The notes: generated by a model from the letters alone, not told the origin. DNA of 64,000 nt from Acetobacter conturbans (GCF_011516755.1 NZ_WOSY01000006.1:62001-126000), one strand, 5' to 3'; shown: positions 38,246 to 48,052, numbered from the stretch's first letter. Numbers and translations are program-made.

Positions 38246-39657
38246 GCAGGTTCCTGTCGCGAGAGGCGGCTCACAAGACGCGGGGTGCTTTGCGCCATAC
38301 CAGCCGACGCGCGGCCCGTCACCTTTCCGGTGTGGCGCTTCTGGCGCTTGCGGCCTGTAGTTCGGGGGGCACGGGCGCTCCGGGGACGGCCGCGAATGGC
38401 GGCCCGGCGACGGGCGCACGCAATGTGGGTCTGCTTCTGCCGCTCAGTGGGGCGAACGGCGCGCTTGGTAATGAAATGGTGGTGGCGGCAAAGCTGGCGC
38501 TGGCAAAGCAGAGTGGCACCGTTGCTCCTCCTCAGGTGGATGTGCATGACACAAGCGGTGCCACGGGCACGACGGGTGCCATGCAGGCCGCAATAGCAGC
38601 AGGGGACGGCATTGTTCTGGGGCCGCTGACCAGTGCCGACACGGGCCTGATTGCACCACAGGCCATTCAGGCAGGCGTGCCTGTGGTGGCGTTCACCAGT
38701 GATCTGGCGCAGGCCCGCTCCGGTGTCTGGGTCTTCGGCATCACGCCGCAGCAGCAGGTCGCACGTCTGGTGGAGGCGGCCCGGATCGAGGGGCGTCGGC
38801 AGTTCGCGGCGTTTCTTCCCGATACGCCTCTCGGCAGGGCGATGGGAGACGCGCTGATCCGTTCCTGTCAGAACATGGGGCTCGCTACCCCGCAGGTCGT
38901 CTACCATCAGACCAGTTCGGAAGCGATCAGGAGCGAACTGGCAACACTCAGCGCCTATGACAGCCGGTCGGCGACGGCCTCCGGTCAGGCGACCGGCCCA
39001 GCTCCCGATCTGCCTGCTGATCTCGCGGCGGCTCTCTCCTCGGCATCGAAGGCCAGCACTGCGGCGGATGCGCAGTCACCGACCGATCCCAAGGCTGTGC
39101 CGCCACCGTCCACCAGTGCTGCTTCTCCGGCCTCGACGTCCACCACCACCACACCGACATTGTCTGCGCCGCCATTCGATGCCCTGCTGCTGGGCGACAC
39201 GGGACTTGCCCTGAAGGATGTGATTGACGCTCTCAAAGCCAATCAGGTGCGCAGCACTCAGGTCCGCCTGATGGGACCGGGCCTGTGGGCCGCGTTCGCA
39301 GGCAAGCTCGGCGGTATTGCCGGTGCGTGGTACGCAGCGCCGGATCCGGCGGCGCGCACCGCGTTCGTGCAACAGTTCGCCGCACAGAATCATCGTGTGC
39401 CCAAACCGCTTGCCGATCTTGCTTACGATGCCGGAACGCTTGCTGGATCAGTCTATGCCGCCAGCGGTGGGAATGGTTATCCGACGGACATCATGACCCG
39501 TAAGGAAGGGTTTTCGGGCGTCGATGGGGCCTTCACCTTGTCGGAGGATGGCCGGACAATTCGCAAGCTCGGTATTTTCGAAATTCAGAGTGGTGGGGGA
39601 ACGCGCATTATCACCACGCCTGTTCCAAAAAATCCGTTGGTGCCGGGTTCTTCCTGA
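38233..39657 (+). CDS. LpoA-like penicillin-binding protein activator (lipoprotein)
   Basis: Outer-membrane lipoprotein of about 474 aa, similar in architecture to LpoA, which activates the peptidoglycan synthase PBP1a from outside. The leader has basic RR/RH residues and a lipobox 'LLALAAC' (Cys42). Next comes a periplasmic-binding-type fold: 'RNVGLLLPLSGANGALGNEM', 'GIVLGPLTSADTG', 'AGVPVVAFTSDLAQARSGVWVFGITPQQQ'. A Ser/Thr/Pro-rich insert (about 250-310) interrupts the second lobe. The ATG at 38233 follows AAGAGGCGGA. It is divergent from rsmI, the arrangement also known in E. coli (yraL/lpoA). A terminator follows. Confidence 0.88.
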   Translation: MDLTCRFLSREAAHKTRGALRHTSRRAARHLSGVALLALAACSSGGTGAPGTAANGGPATGARNVGLLLPLSGANGALGNEMVVAAKLALAKQSGTVAPPQVDVHDTSGATGTTGAMQAAIAAGDGIVLGPLTSADTGLIAPQAIQAGVPVVAFTSDLAQARSGVWVFGITPQQQVARLVEAARIEGRRQFAAFLPDTPLGRAMGDALIRSCQNMGLATPQVVYHQTSSEAIRSELATLSAYDSRSATASGQATGPAPDLPADLAAALSSASKASTAADAQSPTDPKAVPPPSTSAASPASTSTTTTPTLSAPPFDALLLGDTGLALKDVIDALKANQVRSTQVRLMGPGLWAAFAGKLGGIAGAWYAAPDPAARTAFVQQFAAQNHRVPKPLADLAYDAGTLAGSVYAASGGNGYPTDIMTRKEGFSGVDGAFTLSEDGRTIRKLGIFEIQSGGGTRIITTPVPKNPLVPGSS

Positions 39658-39691
39658 CCCCAGTAATTCTGACCGTTTTCGCTTTGTCGCG

Positions 39692-39737
39692 GCCCGTTTC
39701 CCCTGTCTGTTTCAGATAGAGGAAACGGGCTTTTTTT
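39692..39737 (+). terminator. Rho-independent terminator after the LpoA-like gene
   Basis: A 10-bp stem GCCCGTTTCC/GGAAACGGGC with a 19-nt loop, followed directly by seven T (39731-39737). Confidence 0.9.
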
Positions 39738-39885
39738 GTAACAATATCCGTAAGTCAGCCTGTTTCGTGAAGTGGATCGATGTTGCCGGTCAGGCATTTT
39801 TTGGCTGATGAAGTGCATTATTGATGACACTGGGTGCCATGTTTGGATATTTTGTGACAAACAATTTCTGTTTTCTGGAAGATAT

Positions 39886-39900
39886 TGCGAATTAATCTCA
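39886..39900 (+). promoter_or_regulatory. Candidate Fur box before the TonB receptor
   Basis: TGCGAATTAATCTCA, with 10 of 14 positions matching the 7-1-7 Fur consensus TGATAATxATTATCA. It lies 46 bp upstream of the receptor ATG and shares TGCGAAT with the piuC-side box at 28296-28310. Iron regulation is inferred. Confidence 0.55.
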
Positions 39901-39946
39901 ATTGCGTCATAGGATCATCAAAAGCTGACTGCGAGATGTAAATACC

Positions 39947-42385
39947 ATGACGAATCGTTTCATCCGCCATACCTTCCGGCCTGCACCGCTGACAACCGGC
40001 CTCACTCTGGCCTGCTCGGCATTACATCCGCAGGCAGCCGACGCGGCCACGACGGCAAAATCCCGTCATCATCGGCCGGTCGTGCATAAAACGGTGGTGG
40101 CTGCTCAAACGCCGAAAACACCAGCCGTTTCTGCGGCGGGAGCCCAGACCCCGGTTACTGCAACTGGAACGGGTGCCCGCTCCATCAATACCGGGTCGGA
40201 GGTTCGCAAGACTTCCATTGCTTCGGAAGATGTTGTCGTGCGCGGCCGTGGAATGAATGTTCTTAATGAGGACATGGGTTTCGGACGCATGCCGCAGGAC
40301 GTTCTGCACACGCCGCAGACGGTGAATGTGGTGCCAAAGCTGCTGATGGAGCAGCAGAATGTGAAATCCCTTGAGGAAGCACTTCGCAACGTGCCGGGCA
40401 TTACTGCCTCCGTTGGTGAAGGCGAGGGCGGCATGAGCGGGGATCAGTTCCTGATCCGCGGCTTTCAGGCACAGAACGACATTTACGAAAACGGTCTGCG
40501 CGATTTCGGCGTCTATACGCGTGACAGTTTCGATTATGACCATGTTGCTGTGATCAAGGGACCGTCATCGGAAGTATTCGGTAACGGCACGACAGGCGGC
40601 GCGATCAATATCTCGACGAAGGTGGCGCGTCTGGGCAATAGCTATGGCGGCACTTTTTCCGGTGGTTCGGGCAGCTATTATCGCGGCACTCTGGATGTGA
40701 ATCAGCAGATCGGCGAGCACACCGCCGTCCGCATCACAGGAATGGGGAATGAGAACGACGTTGTCGGTCGCGACGATGTTTATTCCCATCGCTGGGGTAT
40801 CGCTCCTTCGATCGGGTTTGGGCTCGGAACAAAGACGACCTTCACGCTCGAATATTTCCATCAGAGCGACAACCGCATTCCGGACTACGGTGTGCCCGTC
40901 GTGACGAAGCCAGGTGCCACAGTGGGGAAACCCGCTACGGAATACGGGCTGAATCGCAATAACTGGTACGGCACCACCTACGATCAGGATGATTCGGCGG
41001 TTGATATGCTGACGGCCCGTTTCAAGCATCAGATGAACGAGCACATCACGTTTTTCGATGATCTGAGAGGGGGAATGTACAGCCGGTATTTCTCTGCTTC
41101 CCAGCCGGGATGTAGTGCAACCTGCCAGTTGGATTTCTTTACCGATCCGTCCGCCGCAACAGTTGACAGACGTGGTCCGCTGGGAGGTCCAGAACCTTAC
41201 CAGCAGAATGACTGGTCAGTTCAGAACGTATTTTCAACGATGGCCAACTTCAATACCGGCTCCATCAGGCACCAGATTCTGGCCGGTATCGATATCATGC
41301 ATGTCTATGATCGCCGCAAAAACTACGCCTATAATTACAACGGCGTGAACGGCACGCAGACGGACACGACCAGCCTGATCAATCCATCGGCTTCTGAGCC
41401 GGGTCTGGTTCTTGGTAAGCTGGGTCAGTATCAATACGATCTGGTAAACATCAAGAACGGGGTGGGCCAGAAACTCTACAAGACCGGAGAGGCCACCGAT
41501 GTCGGCGCCTTCTTCTCCGATCAGGCGTGGCTTACGCCGTGGTTTTCGATCAAGGCCGGGTTCCGCTGGGATCACTGGAACAGCCATTATTCGGCGACCG
41601 ACGGTGTGGGAACAACCAACACCTATCTGGGCCAGCAGCAGAATACGTTCAATCCAAACGTCAGCCTTATGTATACGCCCACGGATGATGCCATGTTGTA
41701 CTTCACCTGGTCTGAGTCCACGACACCCCTTGGATTGTATGTCACCAACAGCAGCGAGCCGTTGACTTCGACCACGTCGAAGATGCATCCGGAGCGCAGC
41801 AATCTTTATGAAGTTGGCGGTAAATACAACGCTTTTCATGGTCGGATGGGCTTCACCCTTTCCGCGTTCCGACTTGAGAAATCGAACGCGATCCTCGGGA
41901 GTGATGGTGACAGCTCGGTCGTCGCGTCCAGTGACCGACAGCGCAATCAGGGTATCGAGATGAGCGTATCGGGCGAGATCATGAAAAACTGGCAGGTGAT
42001 CGGCACATATGCCTATTACGATGCAACAACCACATGGTCGGCAACCCCATCCAACGTCGGAAATCGTGTCATCTATGTCCCTAAGAATTCTGCGACATTG
42101 TGGTCGACCTATACTGTTGCGCCCGGCAGTGCATGGAACCTGACATTCGGCGGCGGCCTGACATGGCGGCAAAGTGTGTGGCTCAATGCCGCCAACACAG
42201 CGCGTGTTCCAGCCAATTTTGACTGGAGCGCTGTCATTTCTCATTCCTTCCTGAACAATCACTGGCGTGTGGCGATGAACGGCTACAACCTTGCCAATCG
42301 TCTCAACTACACCAGTCTGTTCAGCGATCGTGCTGTGCCAGCACCGGGACGTTCATTCCTGTTCGCCCTTTCCACTCACTACTGA
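39947..42385 (+). CDS. TonB-dependent siderophore receptor
   Basis: Outer-membrane ferric-siderophore receptor of 812 aa. A signal peptide ('LTTGLTLACSALHPQAADA') is followed by a Thr/Ala-rich spacer, then a TonB-box-like 'EDVVVRGRGMN', the plug domain ('QDVLHTPQTVNVVPKLLMEQQ', 'LEEALRNVPGITASVGEG', 'FLIRGFQAQNDIYENGLRD', 'DHVAVIKGPSSEVFGNGTTGGAINI') and a 22-strand barrel. The plug pattern resembles the Fiu/catecholate group. It ends with aromatic-terminated 'FLFALSTHY' rather than the usual Phe. A Fur-like box lies 46 bp upstream, and an 18-bp hairpin follows the gene. Confidence 0.95.
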   Translation: MTNRFIRHTFRPAPLTTGLTLACSALHPQAADAATTAKSRHHRPVVHKTVVAAQTPKTPAVSAAGAQTPVTATGTGARSINTGSEVRKTSIASEDVVVRGRGMNVLNEDMGFGRMPQDVLHTPQTVNVVPKLLMEQQNVKSLEEALRNVPGITASVGEGEGGMSGDQFLIRGFQAQNDIYENGLRDFGVYTRDSFDYDHVAVIKGPSSEVFGNGTTGGAINISTKVARLGNSYGGTFSGGSGSYYRGTLDVNQQIGEHTAVRITGMGNENDVVGRDDVYSHRWGIAPSIGFGLGTKTTFTLEYFHQSDNRIPDYGVPVVTKPGATVGKPATEYGLNRNNWYGTTYDQDDSAVDMLTARFKHQMNEHITFFDDLRGGMYSRYFSASQPGCSATCQLDFFTDPSAATVDRRGPLGGPEPYQQNDWSVQNVFSTMANFNTGSIRHQILAGIDIMHVYDRRKNYAYNYNGVNGTQTDTTSLINPSASEPGLVLGKLGQYQYDLVNIKNGVGQKLYKTGEATDVGAFFSDQAWLTPWFSIKAGFRWDHWNSHYSATDGVGTTNTYLGQQQNTFNPNVSLMYTPTDDAMLYFTWSESTTPLGLYVTNSSEPLTSTTSKMHPERSNLYEVGGKYNAFHGRMGFTLSAFRLEKSNAILGSDGDSSVVASSDRQRNQGIEMSVSGEIMKNWQVIGTYAYYDATTTWSATPSNVGNRVIYVPKNSATLWSTYTVAPGSAWNLTFGGGLTWRQSVWLNAANTARVPANFDWSAVISHSFLNNHWRVAMNGYNLANRLNYTSLFSDRAVPAPGRSFLFALSTHY

Positions 42386-42488
42386 GGAAAAGGCGGGTCC
42401 GGGCAGGTGCTGCAACCTGTTCGGACACAGAAGGCACGGCAACCAGCCGTTCCCATTGCGACGCGGTGGTTTATAGAGCAGATACAAG

Positions 42489-42529
42489 AACGGGGCTCAG
42501 AATACGTTATCCGTATTCTGAGCCCCGTT
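42489..42529. terminator. 18-bp perfect hairpin, bidirectional terminator
   Basis: Arms 42489-42506 and 42512-42529 (AACGGGGCTCAG... outside) pair perfectly over 18 bp around a TTATC loop, about 100 bp past the TonB receptor stop and before the convergent small gene. ATCATTTTATC follows on the plus strand. Confidence 0.85.
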
Positions 42530-42589
42530 ATCATTTTATCGGGGGAGCCGAAGGGGAGGGCAGTCTTGCTTTCCTCGGAAACGCGCAGT

Positions 42590-42952
42590 TCAGGCTGCGG
42601 CGACGCTACCCTGAACCGGCAGGGCCGGGCGGATGAAATCCAGAGCCAGTTCGAAGGAGTGTTCGACGCTCAGCACGTTATCGCGCAGTGCATCAACAAC
42701 GACCCAGCGATTGCCTTCCGGATGAATGAGATAGGCCGGGCTGGCGTTCTCACGGACCCACACCAGAACCTGCTCGGCATCGGCATAGCTTGCCTCATCA
42801 TCGATGCAGATCTCGGCATCACAAAGGCCCATCCGCATTCCGGCTTCAAGCCACCGGCCCAGATATTCCTTGTGGCGCGGCAGGATGGCCATCCGGAAAG
42901 GGATGACATTCGAAGGAAATACTGACAGTCCGGTCTGCATTGCCTGGGACAT
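42590..42952 (-). CDS. Hypothetical protein (120 aa)
   Basis: Protein of unknown function with a compact, regular pattern: 'FPSNVIPFRMAILPRHKEYLGRWLEAGMRMGLCDAEICIDDEASYADAEQVLVWV', 'YLIHPEGNRWVVVDAL', 'LSVEHSFELALDFIRP'. Start ATG 42952 has AAAGGG just upstream; an earlier ATG at 43015 would add a basic leader. No family recognised. The composition and the shared terminator with the receptor gene support a real gene. Confidence 0.7.
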   Translation of the reverse strand: MSQAMQTGLSVFPSNVIPFRMAILPRHKEYLGRWLEAGMRMGLCDAEICIDDEASYADAEQVLVWVRENASPAYLIHPEGNRWVVVDALRDNVLSVEHSFELALDFIRPALPVQGSVAAA

Positions 42953-43216
42953 CCCTTTAAAACTCCTCATTCGTATCTTGAGCCAACGGTATGTCCTTCC
43001 CGGCTGGCCTGCCACATCGAAATGGAGAGATACGCCTTCTGGAGAGGCAGGTCCCTAAAGGTGTGGTGGAAATGCTACAAACAGAGAGAGGTTTGATAAG
43101 AAACCGCACAAAAATTAACCGGTCTGGTAAGTTTTTGAGCCTAAAAAATAGGCATTGACGCCTGAAAAAGATCGTTTTGTAGGCGAAAAGACTATTTTCC
43201 GGACAGAATCGTCTTC

Positions 43217-44155
43217 TCAGTAGCCGCGATGCGACGTCGGCATGACCTTTTTCGGCCAGCGCCGATGTAACCAGAGCCAGCTTTCCGGGCAGGCCCGGAT
43301 CCATTTTTCCAGCTGGTCATTGATCGCCTGCGTGAGTGTCGCGATATCCGCCTGCCGATCACCGCTGTCAGGCAGTGTCATGGGTGGTTCCACCACAATG
43401 CGCAGTCGGGCCGGTCCCAGACGCTGCACATGACCTGGAATGACAGGACAGCGAAAACGCAGGGCCATCGCGGCAAGAGCGGGGGCTGTCATGGCTGGGT
43501 GTCCGAAGAAGCGCGCCTCAATGCCGTCGTTCATTTTCTGGTCCACCAGCATCCCGAGCCGATGACCTCCTCCGACCCAACGCAAGGCTTCCTTCGCGCC
43601 CTTTGCCCCTTTTGCGAACAGCGGCAGAGGCACGGCCATGGCGGCATCACGCAGGTCGCGGATCATGCGGTCCACCAGTGGGTTGCCAGCCGCCCGATAG
43701 AACGACGCGAAACCGACACCGTATTTTGCGACGCCCGGCGGCAGCATTTCCCAGTTGCCGATATGACCCGACACGAACAGGACCGGTCCTCCCCGTTTCG
43801 CCTGAGCGACCAGATGCTCCACTCCGGCCACCTCGAAACCCGGACCTGCTGCGGTGTTTTCCTGAAGAGAGGAGATGTGAGGAAACTCTCCGACCGTACG
43901 GCCGAGATTTTCCCACACCCCTTTGATGACGCCTTTTCTGGCAGGCGCATCCAGTTCCGGCATGGCAAGCTGGAGATTGGCATCTGCAATTTTCGAAACC
44001 GGCAGAAGTGGGCCGACCGCGCGGCACAGGCGACCGCCGAGATTGGAGGCGGCTTCGGCTTTCAGTCGCTGCAGCACCCATAATGATATGTGCGCGGCGG
44101 CAGCCTCCAGTTTCATGGGCCATCGGACGGAGCCCATGTCTGGCGTTACATTCAT
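43217..44155 (-). CDS. lpxL: Lipid A late acyltransferase (LpxL/HtrB family)
   Basis: Inner-membrane acyltransferase of 312 aa that adds a secondary acyl chain to Kdo-lipid A. One N-terminal helix-like segment, then the catalytic 'VLFVSGHIGNWEMLPPGVA' with the HX4E motif (GHIGNWE), 'GMLVDQKMNDGIEARFFG' and 'WLWLHRRWPKK' near the end. It begins two bases after the lpxK stop and is the third gene of the Kdo/lipid A operon. LpxL versus LpxM chain specificity is not decided by sequence reading. Confidence 0.9.
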   Translation of the reverse strand: MNVTPDMGSVRWPMKLEAAAAHISLWVLQRLKAEAASNLGGRLCRAVGPLLPVSKIADANLQLAMPELDAPARKGVIKGVWENLGRTVGEFPHISSLQENTAAGPGFEVAGVEHLVAQAKRGGPVLFVSGHIGNWEMLPPGVAKYGVGFASFYRAAGNPLVDRMIRDLRDAAMAVPLPLFAKGAKGAKEALRWVGGGHRLGMLVDQKMNDGIEARFFGHPAMTAPALAAMALRFRCPVIPGHVQRLGPARLRIVVEPPMTLPDSGDRQADIATLTQAINDQLEKWIRACPESWLWLHRRWPKKVMPTSHRGY

Positions 44156-44157
44156 GC

Positions 44158-45168
44158 CTACTGCTCCTTTTCCATCAGAAGATGGTCGAGGAGGCTCTCT
44201 ATCATTTCAGGCGAGGTCCAATGAAGACCGACCCCGACGACCTGCACTTTTCGGCGGAATGCAGGCGGCAAACGCGCCGCATCCTTGGGGGTGGTGACCA
44301 GTAACGCCTCAGCTTGCAGTGCCAGATGAGTCAGTTGGCTGAGATCAAGGTCGCTGAACGGATGATGATCAGGAAAGGGAATGCAGTTCAGGGGATGAAC
44401 GCCGTTTTCCCGTAGTCCCTCAAAAAATTTGTCAGGGCGCGCCAGTCCGGCAAATGCGATCACCGCTTTGTCGCGGAGATCCGTGACCGTCTCATCCATC
44501 TGCAAGTCTGCGTTCAGGATGGGGTGCTGCCATTGACGAAGCGTTTGTTTCACCCCGGCTTTGTCCTTGCCCGTGATGACAACGGCGTTGGCCGCATTCA
44601 GTCCAACCGCCAGATTTTCCCGCAATGGACCTGCGGGCAGCACGCAGCCGTTGCCAAACCCGACCGCCCCATCGACGAGCACCAGTGACAGATCCTTGTA
44701 GAGGCCGGGATTTTGAAATCCGTCGTCCATGATCAGACAGTCCGCCCCAGCACCGATAGCGGCACCGGCGGAAGCGACACGGTCCGGACTGACCCAGCAT
44801 GGCGCCACGGCCGCGAGCAGCAGCGCCTCATCGCCGACATCTTTCGCTGTGTGCCGTGAGAGATCCACCCGCACGGGATCGCCCGGACGCATATTTTCCG
44901 CGCGGTAGCCCCGTGTGAGGCAATGCACATTCATGCCCCGGTCCTGCAGGCGTTGGGCAAGGTCAAGAACCGCCGTGGTTTTGCCGGTTCCACCAACTGT
45001 CAGATTGCCGATGCACAGAACAGGCACGGGTGCATGCCATCCTGCTTTGCGTCGCCGCCGCGTCGCCTCATAAGCCACCATTGAGGCGACAGGCCGCAGA
45101 AGGCTGCTTGCAAGTCCCGGTGGACGGAACCAGAAGGATGGAGCGTGAAGCCGCAGTTTTTCAGGCAT
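44158..45168 (-). CDS. lpxK: Tetraacyldisaccharide 4'-kinase
   Basis: Kinase of 336 aa that phosphorylates the 4' position of the lipid A disaccharide before Kdo transfer. One N-terminal hydrophobic segment, then the P-loop 'CIGNLTVGGTGKTTAVLDLAQRL', 'LTRGYRA', 'DEALLLAAVAPCWVS', 'LIMDDGFQNPGLYKDLSLVLVD' and 'GLARPDKFFEGLRENG'. The start overlaps the end of the DUF374-KdtA gene by 8 bp and the stop touches lpxL, so the three are co-transcribed. Confidence 0.96.
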   Translation of the reverse strand: MPEKLRLHAPSFWFRPPGLASSLLRPVASMVAYEATRRRRKAGWHAPVPVLCIGNLTVGGTGKTTAVLDLAQRLQDRGMNVHCLTRGYRAENMRPGDPVRVDLSRHTAKDVGDEALLLAAVAPCWVSPDRVASAGAAIGAGADCLIMDDGFQNPGLYKDLSLVLVDGAVGFGNGCVLPAGPLRENLAVGLNAANAVVITGKDKAGVKQTLRQWQHPILNADLQMDETVTDLRDKAVIAFAGLARPDKFFEGLRENGVHPLNCIPFPDHHPFSDLDLSQLTHLALQAEALLVTTPKDAARLPPAFRRKVQVVGVGLHWTSPEMIESLLDHLLMEKEQ

Positions 45169-47278
45169 TGGACATCGTGCGGTGAATCAACCGGGCCAGA
45201 CGAAGCGGAAGCATTTGATCCCGCGTGGCCACCTTCCTGCCAGCTTCACCCCGCGAGGTGGCCAGCGCCGTGTTATCCAGCATGGTCTCGACCCATTTGG
45301 CCAGCTCCTGTGGCGTGTGGACGACCGTTACCGCATCGGCCAGCGCCACAAAGGCTTCCTCGAAATTGCCTGTAGCTGGTCCGGTCGCCACGACACAGCC
45401 CAAGCGTGCGGGTTCGAACGGATTATGGCCACCTCCCGGTGTCGGTCCACCCGAAACGACAAGACTGTTGCCCATGAAGATGACGGGCGACAAGCGAAAC
45501 AATGTGCCCAGTTCACCAAGTGTATCGACCACCCAGACCGGATCCTGTGCTTTTGGCCATGCTGCCTGCGCGCGACGGGGGACGGTGCCAACGGAGGGAA
45601 AAGCGCTTAACACCTCGTCAGCAACCATTTTGCCGCGCTCGGGATGGCGGGGGGCAATGATGGTCAGCAGGTCGGGATGAGTGGCCGCAACGATTTTCGC
45701 CGCTTCCAGCACCCGTGCTTCCTCACCGGAATGTGTAGAAGCAGCAATCCAGACAGGCCGCGTTCCGATGGCCTTGCGAGCATCGTCGAGGACGTCGGGA
45801 TCGGCAGTGAGGGGAGCCGCCGCTGTTTTCAGATCGCCATCACAGAACACGTTCGCAGCCCCCAGCATCCGGAAGCGTGCCGCATCTTCCGGTGATCGCG
45901 CCGCGACCCATGAAAGCCCACTCATCATGGCTTTCGCCATGCGGGGCACCCGTCGCCACCCGTTCAGCGCCGAGCGGGACAGGCGTCCGTTGACTACGGT
46001 GACTGGCACGTCTGCCGCATTGCAGGCGGCAATCATGTTCGGCCAGAGTTCACTTTCCGTAAGAACAAGACATGTTGGCTGCCAGTGGCGAAGAAAGCGT
46101 TTCACCCAGCGGGGCACGTCAAGCGGCACGAAACGATGCAGAACCTGACCTGCTTTTATCTCATCAGGTAATTCCCGCGCCAGTATTCCCGCTGCGGTCA
46201 CTGTGCCGGTAGTGACCAGAATATGGAGAGAAGGCTCATCGTTCAGAAGAACCCGTATGACGGGAAGAATGGAGATGGTTTCTCCAACACTGGCGGCATG
46301 CAGCCAGATAAGAGGTCCCGGAGGTCGTTGACTTTTATCCAGCCCCAGCCTTTCGCGCAGCCGTTCGGCAATTTCCTTGCCTCGACGCAGACGTATGCGG
46401 AGCATGACGATCAGCGCCGGCGCAAGGAGAGAGGCGCACAGGTTCCATAATAAGGGAGCGCTGGCCCTGAAGGGCCGGGCGGGCGTGTGCGGCGCTTTCA
46501 TCGGCCCTTCGGCTACGGCGGCCGAGGGCATGGTCGCGAGGCTGTCCGGATAGCTGGCGGCTACCCGTCCGGCTTCGTCCTGCGCTGCTGTCAGGCGTTC
46601 CCCGAGGAGGACGCGGGCGGTTTCACGAGCATCTCCTTTTTCAATGTGGAGAGGCGTTCCGCAGACGATGCGCCCACGTCCGAACGGGAGGGGCAAAATC
46701 ATGCGGTCCCACGAGCGGACCCGGATACATCGGCACTGTACGCCAACGGGGATGATGGGAATGCCGGTTTTTTCCGCCAAAGCGATGATCCCGGCCTGCA
46801 CTTCACGGCGTGGGCCTTTCGGTCCATCCGGCATGACGGCGACGGTATGGCCTTCCGCCAGCGCCGTGCGGATCTGACGCAGCGCCGCAGCGCCACCCTT
46901 GTTCTTTCCTTTCTTGTCGGAAGAACCGTGGATGGGAGGGATGCGCCAAGGCGCGACAATATTGGCGATCAGCCGTCCGTCCCGGTTGCGGCTGATGAGG
47001 ACATGCAGCCGCATTGCAGGATTGCGAGGCTCCGTCCACCACCAGAGGGCAGGGGAGAGAGCCAGTGCTTCATGCCAGAACGCGACGAGAAGGCCGCTGC
47101 TCTGGCTCCCGGACGTGCGTTCCTGAAGAAGAAGTGCCCGGGCTTCCGGTGTCGCCTCGAAACGCCAGCGCGTGGTGCGGAGGGCGAGGCTCAGCCAGCC
47201 ACGAATGGCGGTTTCCAGGAGGCGCTGACGCCGGCTGTGGCTCTCGATGGGCTGCAACTGATCAGAACTGGCCTGCAT
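45161..47278 (-). CDS. waaA: DUF374 acyltransferase-like - Kdo transferase (KdtA/WaaA) fusion
   Basis: A 705-aa protein joining two normally separate proteins. Residues 1-235 are a DUF374 lysophospholipid-acyltransferase-like domain ('LVAFWHEALALSP', 'AVMPDGPKGPRREVQ', 'IPIIPVGVQC'). From about residue 275 comes a complete Kdo transferase: membrane anchor and 'RRGKEIAERLRERLGL', 'WLHAASVGE', 'PLDVPRWVKRFL', 'LTESELWPN', 'VNGRLS', 'GDLKTA', 'APRHPER', 'MGNSLV' and 'GGHNPFEPA'. An internal ATG at 46501 (residue 260, preceded by GAAGGGCCG) could start a separate KdtA. Kdo transferase adds Kdo to lipid IVA. First gene of the lipid A operon. Confidence 0.93.
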   Translation of the reverse strand: MQASSDQLQPIESHSRRQRLLETAIRGWLSLALRTTRWRFEATPEARALLLQERTSGSQSSGLLVAFWHEALALSPALWWWTEPRNPAMRLHVLISRNRDGRLIANIVAPWRIPPIHGSSDKKGKNKGGAAALRQIRTALAEGHTVAVMPDGPKGPRREVQAGIIALAEKTGIPIIPVGVQCRCIRVRSWDRMILPLPFGRGRIVCGTPLHIEKGDARETARVLLGERLTAAQDEAGRVAASYPDSLATMPSAAVAEGPMKAPHTPARPFRASAPLLWNLCASLLAPALIVMLRIRLRRGKEIAERLRERLGLDKSQRPPGPLIWLHAASVGETISILPVIRVLLNDEPSLHILVTTGTVTAAGILARELPDEIKAGQVLHRFVPLDVPRWVKRFLRHWQPTCLVLTESELWPNMIAACNAADVPVTVVNGRLSRSALNGWRRVPRMAKAMMSGLSWVAARSPEDAARFRMLGAANVFCDGDLKTAAAPLTADPDVLDDARKAIGTRPVWIAASTHSGEEARVLEAAKIVAATHPDLLTIIAPRHPERGKMVADEVLSAFPSVGTVPRRAQAAWPKAQDPVWVVDTLGELGTLFRLSPVIFMGNSLVVSGGPTPGGGHNPFEPARLGCVVATGPATGNFEEAFVALADAVTVVHTPQELAKWVETMLDNTALATSRGEAGRKVATRDQMLPLRLARLIHRTMSNA

Positions 47279-47470
47279 GATGTAAGGCGGTTAGCATGGG
47301 CAGTCGGGAGCGCAAAGACACGCCGTAAAAGTTGGTAACAGTATTGTGTTGATTGACAGCTATGCTAATAACGCAAGGTTTAATTGCAGTTGTCGCGCCA
47401 ATGCCTCTAGGGTCCGGGCGTAACCTGAATATGGACTGAGTTCAGGAGCATTTGATGCTATACGGATTAT

Positions 47471-48052
47471 ATGCAGGCTTATGACACTTTTCGGGAGCAT
47501 CTCAGGTCTGCGACGCGCTCACGGCATGCGGCGCTCGACCAGCTGATTGGTCCTATTACCACTGAACAGGCCTACCACCGTTATTTATGCGGCATTGCCG
47601 CATTTCGGATCTCCGTTGAGCCGCGTCTGTCGGACATCGTCGTCTGGCCGGATATTCTGGGAACATGGCGCCCAACGAGGCTCGCTGAATATCTTCATAC
47701 CGATCTCGATGTCCTGGGGCTTGCGATCGACAGTCCGCTCTCCCGGCTTGATGTCTCCAATACCAGTAGCCTGCTGGGTATTCTTTACGTGCTGGAAGGC
47801 TCAGTGCTGGGGGCGCGGTTTCTCGTCAGGCAGGTTGCGGCAGCAGGAGTGGAAGAACATTCCGGTGCCCGGCATCTTTCACTTCAGGCTTCTTCCGTCG
47901 ACAACTGGAAGCATTTTCTGACCTGTCTGGAAAAAGCTGAGGACTTCGATCGGGTTCTGGCGGCGCAAGCGGCTTGCGACACCTTTGATGAAGCAACGGA
48001 CGCGATGAGACTGACGGATCTGAAGGGTCCGTTTCATGATGTTCGCCCATGA
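47471..48052 (+). CDS. bphO: Biliverdin-producing heme oxygenase
   Basis: Heme oxygenase of 193 aa converting heme to biliverdin, the chromophore of bacteriophytochromes. The proximal heme histidine is in 'RSRHAALDQL' (His19), and 'LLGILYVLEGSVLGARFL' is the distal helix with its Gly-rich kink. The gene overlaps the following bacteriophytochrome start (ATGA), so the two are translationally coupled. This is the classic BphO-BphP pairing. Product isomer is presumed IX-alpha. Confidence 0.93.
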   Translation: MQAYDTFREHLRSATRSRHAALDQLIGPITTEQAYHRYLCGIAAFRISVEPRLSDIVVWPDILGTWRPTRLAEYLHTDLDVLGLAIDSPLSRLDVSNTSSLLGILYVLEGSVLGARFLVRQVAAAGVEEHSGARHLSLQASSVDNWKHFLTCLEKAEDFDRVLAAQAACDTFDEATDAMRLTDLKGPFHDVRP

